A stretch of DNA of 64,000 bases from Zonotrichia leucophrys gambelii (Eukaryota > Chordata > Aves > Passeriformes > Passerellidae), in assembly GCF_028769735.1 (NCBI RefSeq), contig NC_088171.1:66288216-66352215 (forward strand), written 5' to 3'. The position numbers were made by a program, and so were the translations under genes. Below are positions 1 to 13,800 of the stretch, piece by piece. The first letter of the stretch is position 1. Each line of letters opens with the position of its first letter. Below the pieces are notes generated by a model, which saw only the letters and a program-made list of their open reading frames with translations, was not told the origin of the DNA and did no database searches.

Positions 1-187
1 TGAGGGTGGTAAGACACCGGAACAGACTGCTCAGAGAAACTGTGCATGCTCCATCCCTGGCAGTGTTCAAGGCCAGATTGGATGAGACTTTGAGCAACCT
101 GGTCTGTTGGAAGGTGTCCCTGCTCATGGCAGTCAAATTGGAACCAGGTGATATTTATGATCTCTTCCTACCCAAACCATTCTGTGA
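1..187 (+). mobile_element. CR1 LINE, 3' end (cut by window edge)
   Basis: This is the terminal part of a CR1 non-LTR retrotransposon, read on the plus strand. The recognisable CR1 phrases are a 'gagggtggt' start, 'ccctggcagtgttcaaggcc', 'tttgagcaacctggtct', 'ggaaggtgtccctgc' and the tail 'cccaaaccattctgtga', in the standard order. CR1 elements end in a short ATTCTATGA-type repeat rather than poly-A, and one diverged unit is seen here at about 179-187. The left end is the window edge, so the true length is unknown. A 122-residue frame across it is not a gene: it runs through untranslated CR1 tail and into unique flank. Confidence 0.93.
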
Positions 188-3100
188 ACTGTGTATGAAA
201 GTGCTGCAAATATCATCCAGAGAGGGGGGGTTAAAGGAATTAAGAATTATGCTGGGGGTGAGATTTAGTGGGAATTGCCCAGCACAAGTATCAAGCTGTC
301 AGATGTGTGTCATGTGCAATATTTGTGCATCCTATAATATGAAGTACTTGCCTGGAATGAACTACAGTGTGTGATGTTGGTGTTGGAGAGCCTACCCTAA
401 GCGTGCCTTGCTGAAAGAGACCTGGGTGTTGGGGAGTGTACTCTTTGTCACCTATAAATTGCTTTGCTAGTTATTGAGGGGAAGAAGCAGGGTTGTAGGT
501 AAAAGAGGAAAGCCTGTTGCCTTTCCTTCTATTAAGTAGTGTTGCTTGTTTAATGGATGGGTAACAGGAAAGAGTGTAAGGGGACGCCATTGTTAATGTG
601 AGCTCCTGCAGCTTTTATTATACTTGCACCCGCTATAGTGAGGGCTGAGCAGCTGTTTCCATTATGAACTCCTATTCCAGGGGTTTATAACTTGGTTGTA
701 AAAGTTTGCTCCAGGCTAAACTGTAACTTACTGGGTCTTAGCCTGGGAGAATTTTCTTAAACAAAACTTCAAAAGAAGAACTCCATCTAGTCATTGTACT
801 GCAAGCTTGCACAGAAGCCAAATTTTACTGAAAAGCCTTGAGATGTGTTTGTGAAATTATAAGTTGATTACATTTCCCTCTGTCATAGTTGTTTTTCTTT
901 GGAAAAAACCCAGTTTGAACTGCTTTGTAAAATATGGCTGAAGAATGGAAGCAACCAAGGGATGAATGCCGTGGTGACTCAGCTGATGTCCATCCAGTCT
1001 GGTAGTTGATGGGTTATGAAAGTTTTCCTTAGAAAAGAGAGCAATGTGTTAATGCCATAGGATGAAAGAGTGCTGGATTTGCTTTTACTCCTAGGATCTA
1101 TGAAGGTTTAGTCTCTGTGTATTGAACTGTGCCTACAAAATGCTAACACTGAATTCACACTTTGGAGCACACTGTTTCTGCAAAGGTGTCTAATATGTGC
1201 TTAGCTTTATGTGTGCTTCATACCTTAGACCTGTAATTTCCTTGAGAAAGATTTCAGAATGCCATCACTGGTCTGCCAAAGTTATGTTCAATGGCCTTTA
1301 ACTGATTTTGAATAATGCCTTGTTGAGGCATTCTTTTAAAAGGTACAGTCACACTTTATAAAGACATATTTTATCAATAAAAAGGACTGTCTCTTGGCCC
1401 TTCCAATTTGTTCCTGTAGCAGTGAATACACATTAAAAATTGGCAAATTTCACTAAAAAACTTAGTAAATGTTACAGTAAGATTATGAAAAACTAATTCT
1501 TAATACATTCATTCCTTTAGCTTGCTGAATTTCAGATCTAAGATATCAAGAAAATGTGAAACTCCACCCTCATGGGTGCCATTATCATCTCTTGTCAGAT
1601 TTGCAAAGCTCTTTGGGTAGATTAAACTGCAGAGCATCTTTCCTCAGTTTCCACTGGCAGGAGCAAGTTGTTTAGGCAGATTGTTCAAAATATCTGAAAA
1701 CATAATTGAGTATTTCCTTTACTTGCCTCATCCTTAAAAAGGCTTCATCCTTAGTGAAAACTTGTGGTTTCCTCTGGGGCTCAGCATAGGGAGTATGGGT
1801 AATGCTGAATTGGAAGACAGGACGGGACTGAAGTTAGGCTTTGTACTTGATATCAGCAGTATACTAAGGTTTGCTCCTGTAGCATGTTTGGATCTGAAAA
1901 ACTGAATATTAAATATGGTACATTGCTCTTCAAGCTTTGCATGTTATTCAGAATTAAAACTGGCCACATAAGTGAAGATAAAAATGGTTAGGGGAGTAAC
2001 AAGAATCCAGGTTTCTGTTTGAGCATCTTTTGTGCTATCATCTCTGCACTGTTGAAAGCCATCTATTCCATTCTTCTTTATCACAAAGAATGACATTACT
2101 CCATCCTTTGTTAAGAGTATAAGATGTTCCACAGCTATCTTGTCCTCTTCATAGCTGTCTTGTCCTCTTAGTTATTCAGCAAGGAGGCAGTCTGTGGGAA
2201 AGAGTACCTGTAGATATTGGTATTTTACAGTATCCTGATGTCTTCCTGTGCTGCTCCTGGTGTGGCAGTGAATGTCACCACTGAGCTTTCTCTGTCACTG
2301 GCTAAGCTTCTGTGACTGCATCATGTTTCTGACTATAGCGTGGGGGATGCTAATTCATGGTATCATTGTCATTTAGAAGTATACATAAAGAAAATAAGTA
2401 AGAATGTAATGTATGATTATAACCTGATTATACATCAGAACAGAAATATCATCCAAACTAAATCTGCCAAAGCACAGGACTTCTTTATCCCAAATGGACA
2501 AAGGTATAAGAAAAGTACAGTGAATGATTCTGCTTACATGAAAAATTATGTCTTAATTCTCCTACTCAGAATCTCCTTAGAAGGATGCAGTCTCAAAATC
2601 TGGAGCCTGTTGATGAAGATAAGATGGCATCTTCCTCTCTGGCACTGGGGAGAGTGTAGTGTGAATCTGGCTGCTCTCCTGCAGCAGCAGTAGCTGCCCT
2701 GTGTAAAGTTTCACACAGGTAGAGCCATATAATCTCTCTAGGTCTAAACAAACAGCTTATTCTCTTGGAAATGAATAAATGAACAGACCAACACAGGGGT
2801 CTGCTATTGAAAACTCCTGTCGAGGTGCTATTCCATTTATCAGCAGCTGCAGTTTCTCTGTTTAGACCTGTAATACAGGTATTACAAATTGCAACATTGC
2901 AATGAGTGTTGAAAAATCACGTTTTCTCTAGTTTAAGAACAGGAAAAGCCCTCATTTTTTCTTCAGGGATAACACTAAACAGACAGCCTCTGAATTAGGA
3001 TGTTGTTGTATGTATAAGAATATGGATAAACTGTACATTAAAATCAATTAAAGAATGGATTTTTTTCCATTTCTCCCTTTTCTCTCAAAAAAAGTCAGGG

Positions 3101-3490
3101 CTTTTTAAATATAACTATGTGGACTAAATGTTAAGCGTCACCAGTGGATGAGTTGAACCCTGATTCAGCCCTGTCCCATGAAGTACATGACTGAAATCAG
3201 GCAAGAGTGGCTGCAGTCACATGGTGAATACCAGTCTGCCCTGTGATGAGAAGGGGTTTCAAGGTGTGCATGACAGGATGTCCTGTCCCATGGCCTGTAG
3301 TCTGCATATGTCTGATGGACATTCTTGTTGACAATGAGCCATGGCTGAATTAATCACCCTGCCAGACAAGGACAAAAAAAGAGTTCATCAGTGTTTTCAG
3401 CTCAGGTCTTGTAGATGAAAAGCCCTGGTATCTTGTTTGAAAGAAACAAAAAGGAACAAATAAGATAAGGGCAGACAGCAAGGGCTGATG
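188..3490. other. unique AT-rich non-coding stretch
   Basis: No gene or recognisable dispersed repeat is visible. Reading frames here are short and show no family motif. The one local structure is a 17-bp unit repeated with a 20-bp period near 2133-2169, listed separately. Confidence 0.5.
2133..2169. repeat. short tandem duplication, period 20
   Basis: The unit 'agctatcttgtcctctt' (2133-2149) recurs at 2153-2169 with one change (a to g at the fifth base). Two copies with a 20-bp period fit a small replication-slippage duplication. Confidence 0.85.
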
Positions 3491-3496
3491 CAGTTT

Positions 3497-4107
3497 TCAA
3501 CCATCTAAGGGATTTGGAGTGCTCCTGGAGTACCAGATCAGGAAAGTTGTACTTTCCAACCTGTAGTTAGGACTTCCCACACCTATTCTGACCAGAGATA
3601 CACAGCAGCTGCTACACCAGTAGCATCTGACACTGCCTTGCTTTCCTCTGGATACAGGACCCAGAGGCTGTTGTTCTATTCCTGATGCCTCTCCATGGTG
3701 CTTTCTGTGAGATGGTCCGCTGTGTTTTGCCTCAGGCTTTAGGCTTCTGCTCCTCTGCTTTTCCTCCTGTCCCCCAGTTATCTTCATTCTCTCTTCTAGC
3801 CAGAACACCTCCTTCACAGTGTCTGTCTTGGAATTCATCTGTTGCTCAAAGCAGCCCCGTTTTATCTCTGTCATTTCACTTTTTCTCAAGTCCCTGCTAC
3901 CAGAGTCTTCCACCCAGAATCCTGCTCCCCACATGCTCCCATTTTTCCTGCCTCTTGGATGCACTTTCCTTGCTTGTATTTGATATTTCCACCTCCCTTG
4001 TGCTGTCTGTTGTGCTCCACCATTGCTTTCCCTGTCCTTCCCACAGTGCCTGCCTTTCAATTGTTTTTGACAGGGAAGCAGGGAGCTTTTATCCGCTCCA
4101 TCACTAG
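3497..4107. other. pyrimidine-rich tract with overlapping ORFs, no gene called
   Basis: From about 3690 to 4060 the plus strand is rich in C and T, with many ctt, tcc and ctc runs. This lowers the chance of stop codons on both strands: a 187-residue frame is open on the minus strand (3497-4060) while 140- and 147-residue frames are open on the plus strand. The minus-strand product is rich in Lys, Arg, Glu, Gly and Ser, as expected from a purine-rich strand, and has no motif I recognise. I read it as a composition effect. A retroposed or lineage-specific transcript cannot be excluded. Confidence 0.45.
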
Positions 4108-6436
4108 AAAAGCACTGTTCTTTGTTAAGGTCAAAAATCCGATGGGTTTCTTACTCATGTTATCTAAATCTGTGTTACCCACTCTGGCTAATTCCAGAAT
4201 CAAATACCTCCTTATAAAAGAGACCCAGCCAATGTGCAGGCAAAATGCTAGTGTTTTAACTCTAAATGTAGTATTTCATGTTTAGATGATCATTTTTACT
4301 GCTCAGGTAGGGTAGTGTAGAAGCGAACTCAACCCAGTTAATGACCATAAATAATAATGATGGCATTATTCTTTTGTCTTGTCCTTTACACACACTAATC
4401 TACTCTGACAGCCAGCTTTGCTCTTTTATTAACTCTCCGTCAGCTGTAATCAGTGATGGTGAAGTCAGGCAGCAAAATTTACATGTGCCAAGTCTCACAG
4501 GTTTTTTTTCCCCTGAATTATTTCAGTCTTTCTGTTTTGTGTGTCTTTGGGATGGTGGTGAGGAGAAAGCATGGGTGAGAGAGGGCACAAATGTGCTTTT
4601 TGGCATGTTGGCTTGTCACACTGAGCAACATCTCAGGACAGCTCTGTCTTTGGCTACTCTTACCCACCTCCCTTTCTCCTGCCTGAATTCAAGAAGAATA
4701 AATACATTCAGGAATTGAAAGTTTAAGGCACATCTTTGATTAATTTTTTTATTTTTGAAAAGTCAGAATCTAGTGTTTGCTTGGGGAGAGGAGGAAGAGC
4801 TTAAGGGATCATTGTGACAATGCCTGAGCCCATTTTGATGTATGATTTATGCCAGTTACTAATAGATTACCCGGAAGTTGATGATTAAAGTAGAAGTTTC
4901 TTTGGAGAAGAGTGAAATAACTGAGGTCAAGACCTCCTAGTGACCTCGAATGTAACTATTACCCTTCTAGGTTAGTTGGAATTGGAGATCAAAGTGTTGG
5001 TACAGGAAACATATTTGGTCCTGAGGTTGTCAGTTGGGGGCTGTTGTTTGACAGTGAGGTAGACGTGGTGGTTGGAAGGGAAATAAATGTTTCTCCTTTG
5101 CTTGCAGATAAAGACAGGATAAAACTCTCAAATTGCATTTTCAGGGTGTGGTATTTAGATTATTTTTCATAAGGAATGCTACATCTCGAGTAGAGTAAAA
5201 TATTGCTTCATAAACAAGTAGGGAAACAATTCAGGCCGGTGGATGCGACTTTGAATGCGGCAGCAAACTTATTTTTCTTTCTCATGTACGAAGGAACTGA
5301 GGAGCTTTGCTTTATCTCTGGGGAATCCCATTGGTTTAGTTTCTGTGGATGTATGTTGCATGGGGGGAGAAGGGGCAGGAGCCTCAGTAGTTTTTACGGA
5401 GAGCACAGAGCATTTTAGAGTTTGTCTTGAAGGGGTGTGCATGTTCATCGTGTGTCAATTCAGCAGCGCTTTGCTGGGATGCAAGATGAAAAACTGGAAA
5501 AGCGTCTTTCTGACTGGCCATTCATGATGAGTGACTGGTATCTTCTAGGCATTTTTTCACTTAAACTTTCACAAGCCTTAAGGTGAAAATGATAAATACT
5601 CCTTGTTACTCCAAATGTGCCTCATTTGCAGCTCATGCTCAGTTTTTTTAACAAAAGACCTTAGAATGCCTCTCACTTCACTGAATCCACAGAAAATTGG
5701 GAAGTACATCACTAGCATTAATAGAACTACTACTTTGCACCTCTCTGAGCAAGTAGAAAAGCTGAGCTCCTGTTTGCTACTATGAAAAAAGCATCAGTAC
5801 TTTCAAGCGTCAGGCAAGTCTTGCACCATTTTTCATAGCTTTGCTTTTCCTAGAGCCTCACATTTTCCTGATGGTGCTGCTGTTGCCCCACCTGTAAGTC
5901 TGCTTGCATGGGGGTAAGGGCTGCAAGTCGGGAAGATCTGTGTTGGTGGTGCAAGGTATCACTCCAGCTTGTCCCATCTTATTTGTGTTGGCCCTGTGGA
6001 GGCAGAGGAAAAGCTGTGATGCCAGAGCCCCAAAGCAGAACTGTGCAGTAGCCTTGTTTTTAATGGAATTGCTTCCCAGAGCAAAACACACCCTTTCAAT
6101 TGTGGCACAAATGTGCTGCCTGGGTTTTACCGAGCAGCTGCTGAAGTGTTGCTGTGTTTGGGAGATGCAGAGGTGAACTCTGTACCTCTCTCAGTAGAAG
6201 TGGGTGTCTGGCTCAGTGCCTGCAGACACGGCCTCTTCTGCACATGTGGAGCCACAAGTGCTTTGTCTCCAAGCTGAGTCTAGATCCTTTGGAAACATTT
6301 TTAGGTCAGGGCTTGAGTTTATGCAGGGCTTTAACATCACCTTGTCTGAAGACCGTGCTGTAAAGACACTGTCCTAATAGTGAGAACATGGGTGGTATTT
6401 CAGGAACACATTGAAAGATCTGCTTTACAATGTGTC

Positions 6437-6453
6437 TTTTTTTTTTTTTTTTT
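6437..6453. repeat. homopolymer T17
   Basis: Uninterrupted run of 17 T. No retroposed sequence with target-site duplication could be made out on either side. Confidence 0.95.
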
Positions 6454-7378
6454 CCCTCTTGGTGTGTTTTACTGAGCTGATCAAGCTGTAAGACAACTTT
6501 AAATACACAAGGGCTAAAACTTGCTTGGCAAGAATGGGTGCTTGCAGTAATGCTGGAGTTACCAGAAGGGCTCTGCTGTACTTGAAGAACTACTGCTAAG
6601 CTCTACTGCAAATATGCCATGACAGCAGGTACTACAAAAATAGAAATGAAAACTTATGATAATAACTCAGGCAGCCTTGCTGTGGTGTCCTGATGGTGTG
6701 TTGGTTCTTTTAGTTTTGATTGAAGTTACCATAAGGGAGTTAATGAAAAGTGACTTCTTGAATAGCAAGAATCCCTCCTGGAGGGATTGTCAAAAGGAGT
6801 TGAAAAAATGCCTGCAAGATTAAAAGGGCCCTATTTCTTTTGTGCGTCCCTTAGATGATTTTCCCCATTTTCCAGTCACCTGAGTATCCTTGGTTTTTAC
6901 TGTGCATTTCTGGAAAACGTTCCTCTGTTGAGATATGTGTAAATGAAATGTCTCATCCAGAACCCAGGCAAGGTTTTCTTGATAACCTTTTGTTTCACAA
7001 GTTAATGATAAATAAAATAAAATACACAAATGATTGACCACCCTGTTAAATGTGTTCAGCTTCATTTGAAGTGAACATGAAAATTTGTGTTTAGATGTGC
7101 TGATAGAAGCAGTTTCTGCCTTGTTGCCAATAGCAGGGAAAGTCTGTGGGTTTTTCTTTTTTTTAAGATGTTGATAAAAGCTAAGGTTGACATTTTTAGG
7201 TGTGGTGCAAGCTGTCTACATTCTGGATCCTTCTTTAGAAGAATTTCCAAATCGCTGCTGATGCTTGCCTTCAGACTGCTTTTCAAAGCTTTCCTTCAAA
7301 ACTGCCTTTCATTATCCACAGAAGTCTAACAGGAAAGGAGACTTGTGGCCCTGTATGAAAAGGCAAACAAAAATAAAC

Positions 7379-7475
7379 CTATTTCCATATTTATTTATAT
7401 TATTTCAATAATTATTTCAATAATTTCCATATTTACAATGTATTTCCATATTTATTTTTATTTATATATATATTT
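7379..7475. repeat. AT-rich degenerate tandem repeat
   Basis: The unit 'atttccatattta' occurs at about 7381, 7423 and 7442. Between the first two copies 'atttcaataatt' is tandemly repeated with a 12-bp period (7402-7425). The patch ends in TTTATATATATAT. It is low-complexity DNA built by nested slippage. Confidence 0.8.
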
Positions 7476-10400
7476 TAAGGAAATATCTTAACACAGCCCA
7501 CTTTTGTGCAACGTAACACTGATTATACCAACATTGTCTCTGACTTATTTATTCCAGGTTAGAAAAGCTGCTCAATTTCCTGTGCCATCTAATAATTTCT
7601 TTCACACTTTGTGTGGCTGTTACACTGTGCTGTCCACTGTGGGAACAGCTGTATGTTTCAGTACTGCTGAGACAGAGTTTAACAGCAATTAGTTGTTCTT
7701 TTTCTTTTTGTATTCATAGTTCACATTTACAAAATGTTCTCCAAAACCAGTTCAATTCAAGGCTTATTTCCATTTGAGGAAAGCTGGGAATTTGACCTAG
7801 CTTTAGGAGTCAAGACATAAAATAAAATGAAGTATCAGGCGTGCAATAAAATCATACACCCTGCAGAGCTGTTTTTGTACTCTTGTGGGATGGCTTTATT
7901 TCAGTCCAGATAATCACTGCATGATAATGTTGAAGAGAGGAGAAAGAAAAAAAAAAAGCTTTAGACAGTAAACCAGATGCATTTATGTTGGGTAGTTTGA
8001 GGAAACCATATCTCACTGCTCCTTTTTGTAAGCAGACTCGGATTTGAAAATCCCTCTGGAACACTTACTAATCAGCAAATTTTCCTTAGTTGCAAAATAG
8101 ATCCTGAATTTAGGATAACAGGCTTTCTCCTGCTTCCTTTCACTGTATCCAAGAGGCTTTAAAAGAAGCCCAGGGATTAGCTGACCCTCCTCCTTTCCTG
8201 CACTATGCCTGGGCATGATGGGGCTAGTACTGGGGGGGCAGGGTGTAATTCCATTACATCCCACTCCAGCAAGCAAGCTTGTGGAGGAAAAGTCACTGTC
8301 TTGCTTATCTGCTCTCTCTGTGCTAAGGGTATGGCAGAATTTGCAGTTACACCTGATGGTATCTGAGGGAAGGCGGAGGAATTTGCTCCTTTGCCAGAGC
8401 ATGTTTTGCAGTTCATTGCACTATTATAAATCACTTTACTCAGCTGTAGCTCATGAATGAGTATTGGGGGTGGAGGGGAGTAGAAAGGGGAGGGTGTGGA
8501 GGTTGAGTAGGGTTAACAAAATTTGAAACAGATTTACTGAAAGCTCTTCAAGAGTAAATAAAAAAGACAGCCCAGCTGCTGCTGTTCTGCAGCACAGCAA
8601 ACTATAAGCTAGAAGTCCTAGTAATTAGTTTCATTTGTAGGTGAAAAAAGGTCTTTGGGAGTGTCTGGTATTAATTATCATTAAGGGTTAGTCATCATTT
8701 CCATTTGAGAAACCTATATTTTTTATTTTGAGCTTTACGTGTTGTCAGCTTACATGCAATTAAAGGACCCTCAAAGCAACAGAGCCACACGTGCCTTTGG
8801 TACAACTTTGCCAGCCTGTCCCTGTCCCAGGCCCACAGTGTCCCTGGCTCTGTGGCACTGCAGTGGCAGGCTGCTGGTTTGCAGTAATAATGAAAGTGAT
8901 GAGCAGTGAGAGGGCCGTGCTCACGCCCCTCAGCTGGCCTGGCTGCAGTGGCAGGGCTACCTCAGGTGGCTCAGAAGGAGCTTGTAAATCTCAAGTGAGG
9001 TATGTGGGTGGAGGCTTTCCAAAGAGGAGAGAAATGCGAGCTATCTGTGCAGTTTCAGTGAGACTCATGCTCCTTTGTGTTTTGTCGTACCACCTTTAAA
9101 ATGATTGAAATTAGTGTTCTACCAAAAATGGCCTCAATCTGTTTTAACTTAAAAAAATAAAACTCCAGGTTTGCCTTTCAGCTTTGTCTTGTGGTAGGAT
9201 TGGTTTGTGTTTGTTTTTATTTTAAATGTTCTCTTACATTCTGAATTACAGCTGCTGCATGTCACACTGCTGTATGTCTGCTACAAATGATCTTTGTTTA
9301 TCTTGTATGTGAATTTTAGAGTTCTATTGATTTGCACTGTGTTCATAGGGAAAGGCTGGTTTTATGCCTAGTAATTGCTTTATGGTGGGCAATAAGGAAT
9401 GGAAGAGGAAGGATTTGAGCTGGCTTAGTAAATATGTGAGTGGAATCCTACTTCTGTTGAAGTTTTGCCACCAACTTAAACGTAGCCAGGCTCTTACTGC
9501 TTCTGAGTAAACCACTGTAAGATTTTGGTAATTTGATCTCCTTATCTCTAAATGGAGCAACTATTAATACTCTTCTGGCAGATTTTCTTAATCCAAGATA
9601 GGAAGTGTTATCTGGCATGTGTGATGTAATGCCTGGCTCCTGCGCTGTTCAGTGGAGCTTGTCAACAGAAAATATTTGGGTTGGCTGTTTCTAAGACCTG
9701 AAGTAATATTATATCACCTTGGCTAGTTATGACATTAGGCTTTTCTTTTGTTTCTTCATAGACTCAGGAAGAAATATGATAGCTTTGTCAGTAACATGAA
9801 ATAGCAATGCTTCCAAAGAAAGTCTACCCTGGAAGGATTCCCTAACTATGGTGTATGTGGTATGCAAATTACAGTGTCTATGTGTATGGGTAGGCAGAAG
9901 AAACTGAACTATTTTGAGATATTTTTCCTCCAGTATTAATTAATAATGGCAGAACTAAAAATAGTCCTGTGAATGTGCTCCTTTCTATAATATAGTTCTT
10001 TCATGAGTTAAAAAAATGCATGTAGACTATTTGTGGTTTTTGATTTGTGTGCCTCTCCCACCAGCACCAAGAAGTTACCATGCAGATGGAAACCTTCCAT
10101 GCATCGTAAGATTTTGTCCTGAAGAAAAAGCAGCACAAAAGGAATTGAAGAATAAAGCAATGGTTATTAGTCTTGAATATCTTTTATATTATAATTTAAC
10201 TCAGATTTACTTACTATAATGGATTATTTTGAATCATTTTTGTATTAAGTTTTCAAAAATCTCTGCTCATATGTTACTTTTGTCCTCTTTACTTATTTTT
10301 GCACCAAAATGTGAGTCAACTGAATGCTCTAAAGTGTTGTCAGCATAACACTGTTCTGAGACATCATCCACACTTCCATAGAGATAAAAATCCTAATGTA

Positions 10401-10559
10401 AAAAAATCTGTTGGCTGGTATTAATATTAAATCATCCCCTGAGAAAAGCCCTCAGTGCTAATTAATGAATCATGAAACTTACAGGTTTAAAGATAATATT
10501 TGTCACCTATATCTATTCATAAGAAGAACGTTTTCATCATCAGATTCCATCAGAAACTA

Positions 10560-10800
10560 CTAATTAAAGCTTCCTCTTCCTGCTCTGTGTTTCAAGACAG
10601 CATAGGGGAGGAAATTGCTGCTAAAGCTGAGATTTTATTCAGATTTTTCAGTGCAGTCCAATTTGCATAAAGTCTAATAAAGCATTATTAAAATCTATTA
10701 ACACTTGTCTATGGCAATTAAATTCAGTTTGCAATTTTGAATGATTGCATGTCATGCAAACTGAGATAAGGGATCATGGAGGGCTATCAAAGAATGAATT
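10560..10800. promoter_or_regulatory. possible conserved non-coding element
   Basis: An AT-rich stretch with an octamer-like ATTTGCATAA (about 10661-10670), several TAAT homeodomain cores (taataaag, ctattaac, aattaaatt) and a 9-bp inverted pair 'cagtttgca' / 'tgcaaactg' around 10727-10764. It contains no low-complexity run. The texture resembles vertebrate developmental enhancers, but conservation cannot be shown from one genome, so the call rests on motif density alone. Confidence 0.3.
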
Positions 10801-13800
10801 GTAATCCTGGAAGGATGTGTGAAAGAAATGTTGTTCACAAGGCAGAAACTTTCGGGAAGAGTCAACTTTATCTGCTTTCTAAAAGGCAGTGAGTAATTCT
10901 TGGCTCTACAGAGTTTCAATCATGGCTGCCCTCAGATGTTTATTTTACAATATATATCTATGATATACAAGTCTGATTGAACATTGTGGTGTTTTATTAT
11001 AAACCTGGAAGGCATTGTCCTCTAGAGAGAACTGAAGATTTTAACTAATATTGATTATTTAGTGTGGACTGTAAAAATCGTAAGTTAAAATGGGAGTGGG
11101 GAAAGCAAGCCAAGACAAGATTTAAAAGTTTTTTATAGATTTCTAAAGGTTTCAGGGGAACTGGTGAAAATTCAAATAACATTAATTCACAGGACTTTTA
11201 AAATTGCAAAGGTGAATACTGGATTTGTCTGTTAATCAAAGTTATGGCAGGAATGCTCTCAATACAAACTTGTGGAAAGGATGGGCATTGATACCTTGTT
11301 TACCATCATGACTAGAAAATCAAACTCTATCTGTATTTCAACAGTGCAGCTCTTCCTGCTCACCTGTGGATGAGTTAGGGCATCTCGGAGCACTTGGACA
11401 AGCATCCTTGCAGGGTGATCTCCCATCACCCTTGTTCTGACTGCTTCCCCATGCTGGGAAATGAGGCAAGGACAAATGTGGCTGCTGGTGGTCCCTGTGC
11501 AGCCCAGCCCCAAGGGCTGCCTCTGGTTGTGTTTGCTCTGGGTGCTGTTTCTTCTGTATCTGGAATTCCCTCACATGAGCTGCATGGTCTTTGGGGTGAT
11601 GAATCGGGACTGTGATCATGAGAGTCACCCCTGTGTCAGCATGAGTGAGAGCTGGAAATTCTGTATTATTTGGAAGATTCTTAGCTCTGCCCTGCAGCCT
11701 GGAGGTATCAGGCTGCACTTTGGTGTCTGAGTGCTTGAAGACTTTCACTCCTACATTCCATGTACTGGGGAGCAGAGGGAAACCCCAACAACGGAGAGTG
11801 TGGTGCTTACAGGTTTACTTTGCAATGACCTTCGAGGATTACATCACCCTGGAAGTCAGCTATTTGGCTCTCCCTGAAAAAATTGTTTGTCTCCATCTCA
11901 AATTGTCTGTTAAAACCACATAAAGGCTGGGTTTAGTTACTAGAGATAACCTTGGCAACAACTTCCTACCAAGACTGGTTATGCTTCAGTGAAACCAAAA
12001 GCTGTGACAGCAGTACAGAGAGACTCCTGGGGTGGGAGATGATGCTAGGCTACTAAATATTCCTTTTGCAAGGATAAGATAGCCCCATGCCCTATAAAGA
12101 ACCAAATGCAAAGATCCTGGCTTTGAATTGGTCTGTCTTCCTTGCCAGTATGTTGTACACTACTTCACATGCATGGTGTAAAATGCAGTAAGTTTGCTTG
12201 TTACTAACCATGGTATTTTTCTTATAATCTTGAAAGTTTAAAGACACCTTAATTTAATAGATCTCTTTTCTTAAATGGAAGACTTTTACACAATGTGGCC
12301 TAGGTGGCCATGCAAATATCTTGGTTGACAGGATGACAGTGTTTATATAATTTTCAGAAAAATTACTTGCTGGGGCATTTTTAGTAGAAGTTTCTTTAAT
12401 TTATTCATTAACATTTTCTTCTCTGTAGCCTGCTAAGTTGGAATTATGAAAACAATACTAGCAACATTCTGGAGTGTTCTTCAAAGCATTTTTAAAATAG
12501 CTTTCCAATACTATGTGGCAAAAATTAAATGCACAATATTTTTTCTATTGTGCAATAGAATACACACAAGTATAATAGAATATAAATGTTTTCTAGGCAT
12601 TTTTTTAAAAAATGACCTCCTAGTGTATCAAAGTTTCACCTTTTGGAGGTGATGCCATTGCTCCCAACTTTTCCTGGGGGACTGTTTATCTCCCACCATC
12701 CAGGGTGGGGAATATGACTGTTTTATCTATTTCTGTATTTTTTGCATGACTCAAGCTGCCACTGGAGTTGGCAATAACCGAGGGCGTGCAAAAAGCCAGT
12801 AGGAATGGGTCCTCTGCTGCTGCTGCCCCAAAGGGAGATGGAACGTGATGTTCTCTGTTTCTCAAGCTTTGCTGCAGTTCGAAGAATTTTTATGAGGGGG
12901 GATTCAATTTGGCGAAGTGAGTTTTCTTCTTTGTCTGTAAAACTGTTAGCATGAGAAGTATGCAGAGCATTCTGAGACCTGGAGTGTTCTGACCGGTCGA
13001 GCAGCATTAGCAGCACTCTTGCACTCCATGAGCTGCTTCCCTCCTTGCTCTTGGGAAGGAGCGTACCCTTTACTGTTTTGGAGCAAGGAAGATGGTAGCC
13101 CCAAAAACAATCTAAGAAAACTTGCTACGAGCACTGTTCTGCTACAGCCCAGGCACAGAAATAAAAGCAGGGTCTCCATGACAAGTATTTCTCTATACGA
13201 GTTAGGATTTTTGCTGGCTGTTAAAGGGAAAACGTTCAGATAACATATCTAAAATCTTAAGCACCTCTATATATACAAAGTGACCAGTGGAGACTTCCAT
13301 CAAACTTTCCTTTTTTTAATTCTTCTCTCTAAAATTATTAATAACTTCTTGTTTTGCTTTTCCTCATCTGGCTATTTCTGCCTTCTGAAGGCTGTAACGC
13401 CATTTCTTAGACTGGCAGCATTTTAGAATATGCTGTGCAATTTTTTTGTTTTTTAAATTGTAATGTCTCTTGTTCCTTTCTACAGCTTGCATGAAGCTCT
13501 CTACATATGTTTTCATGTCTTTCTTTTTTGTTTGCCTGCCCAGCTCTTCTGTGACAACTAGCTGCCTTTGCAAAATGCTTCTGGGTTTGCTTCATACCAC
13601 ATAAAGTCTAGGCAAATGAATGTTTTCTCTAATGTATTTACGTAGACTATTAAGAAGAAAACAAACCTAGGACAAGAACAAAATTAATCACTGGTTTATT
13701 AGTTTGGCATTGTTGCTTGCCTACAGAACTGCTTTATATCAAACATGTTTTTTAATAAGTAAATAAATAAATGACAAGCGGGAGTACCAAGCTTAGCCCA

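Larger units (their letters stand above)
4108..10559. other. unique AT-rich non-coding stretch
   Basis: No dispersed repeat or exon is recognised. It holds a 17-T run (6437-6453), an AT-rich locally repeated patch (7379-7475) and a slightly GC-richer patch near 8790-9000. All reading frames are about 147 residues or shorter and featureless. Confidence 0.45.

Noticed and set aside
6..374. 122-residue frame at the left edge
   Set aside because: Its first half is CR1 tail sequence, the rest is unique flank, and there is no protein resemblance.
11338..11748. 136-residue minus-strand frame in a GC-richer patch
   Set aside because: Overlapping frames are open on both strands. Low-information composition, no motif and no convincing splice signals.
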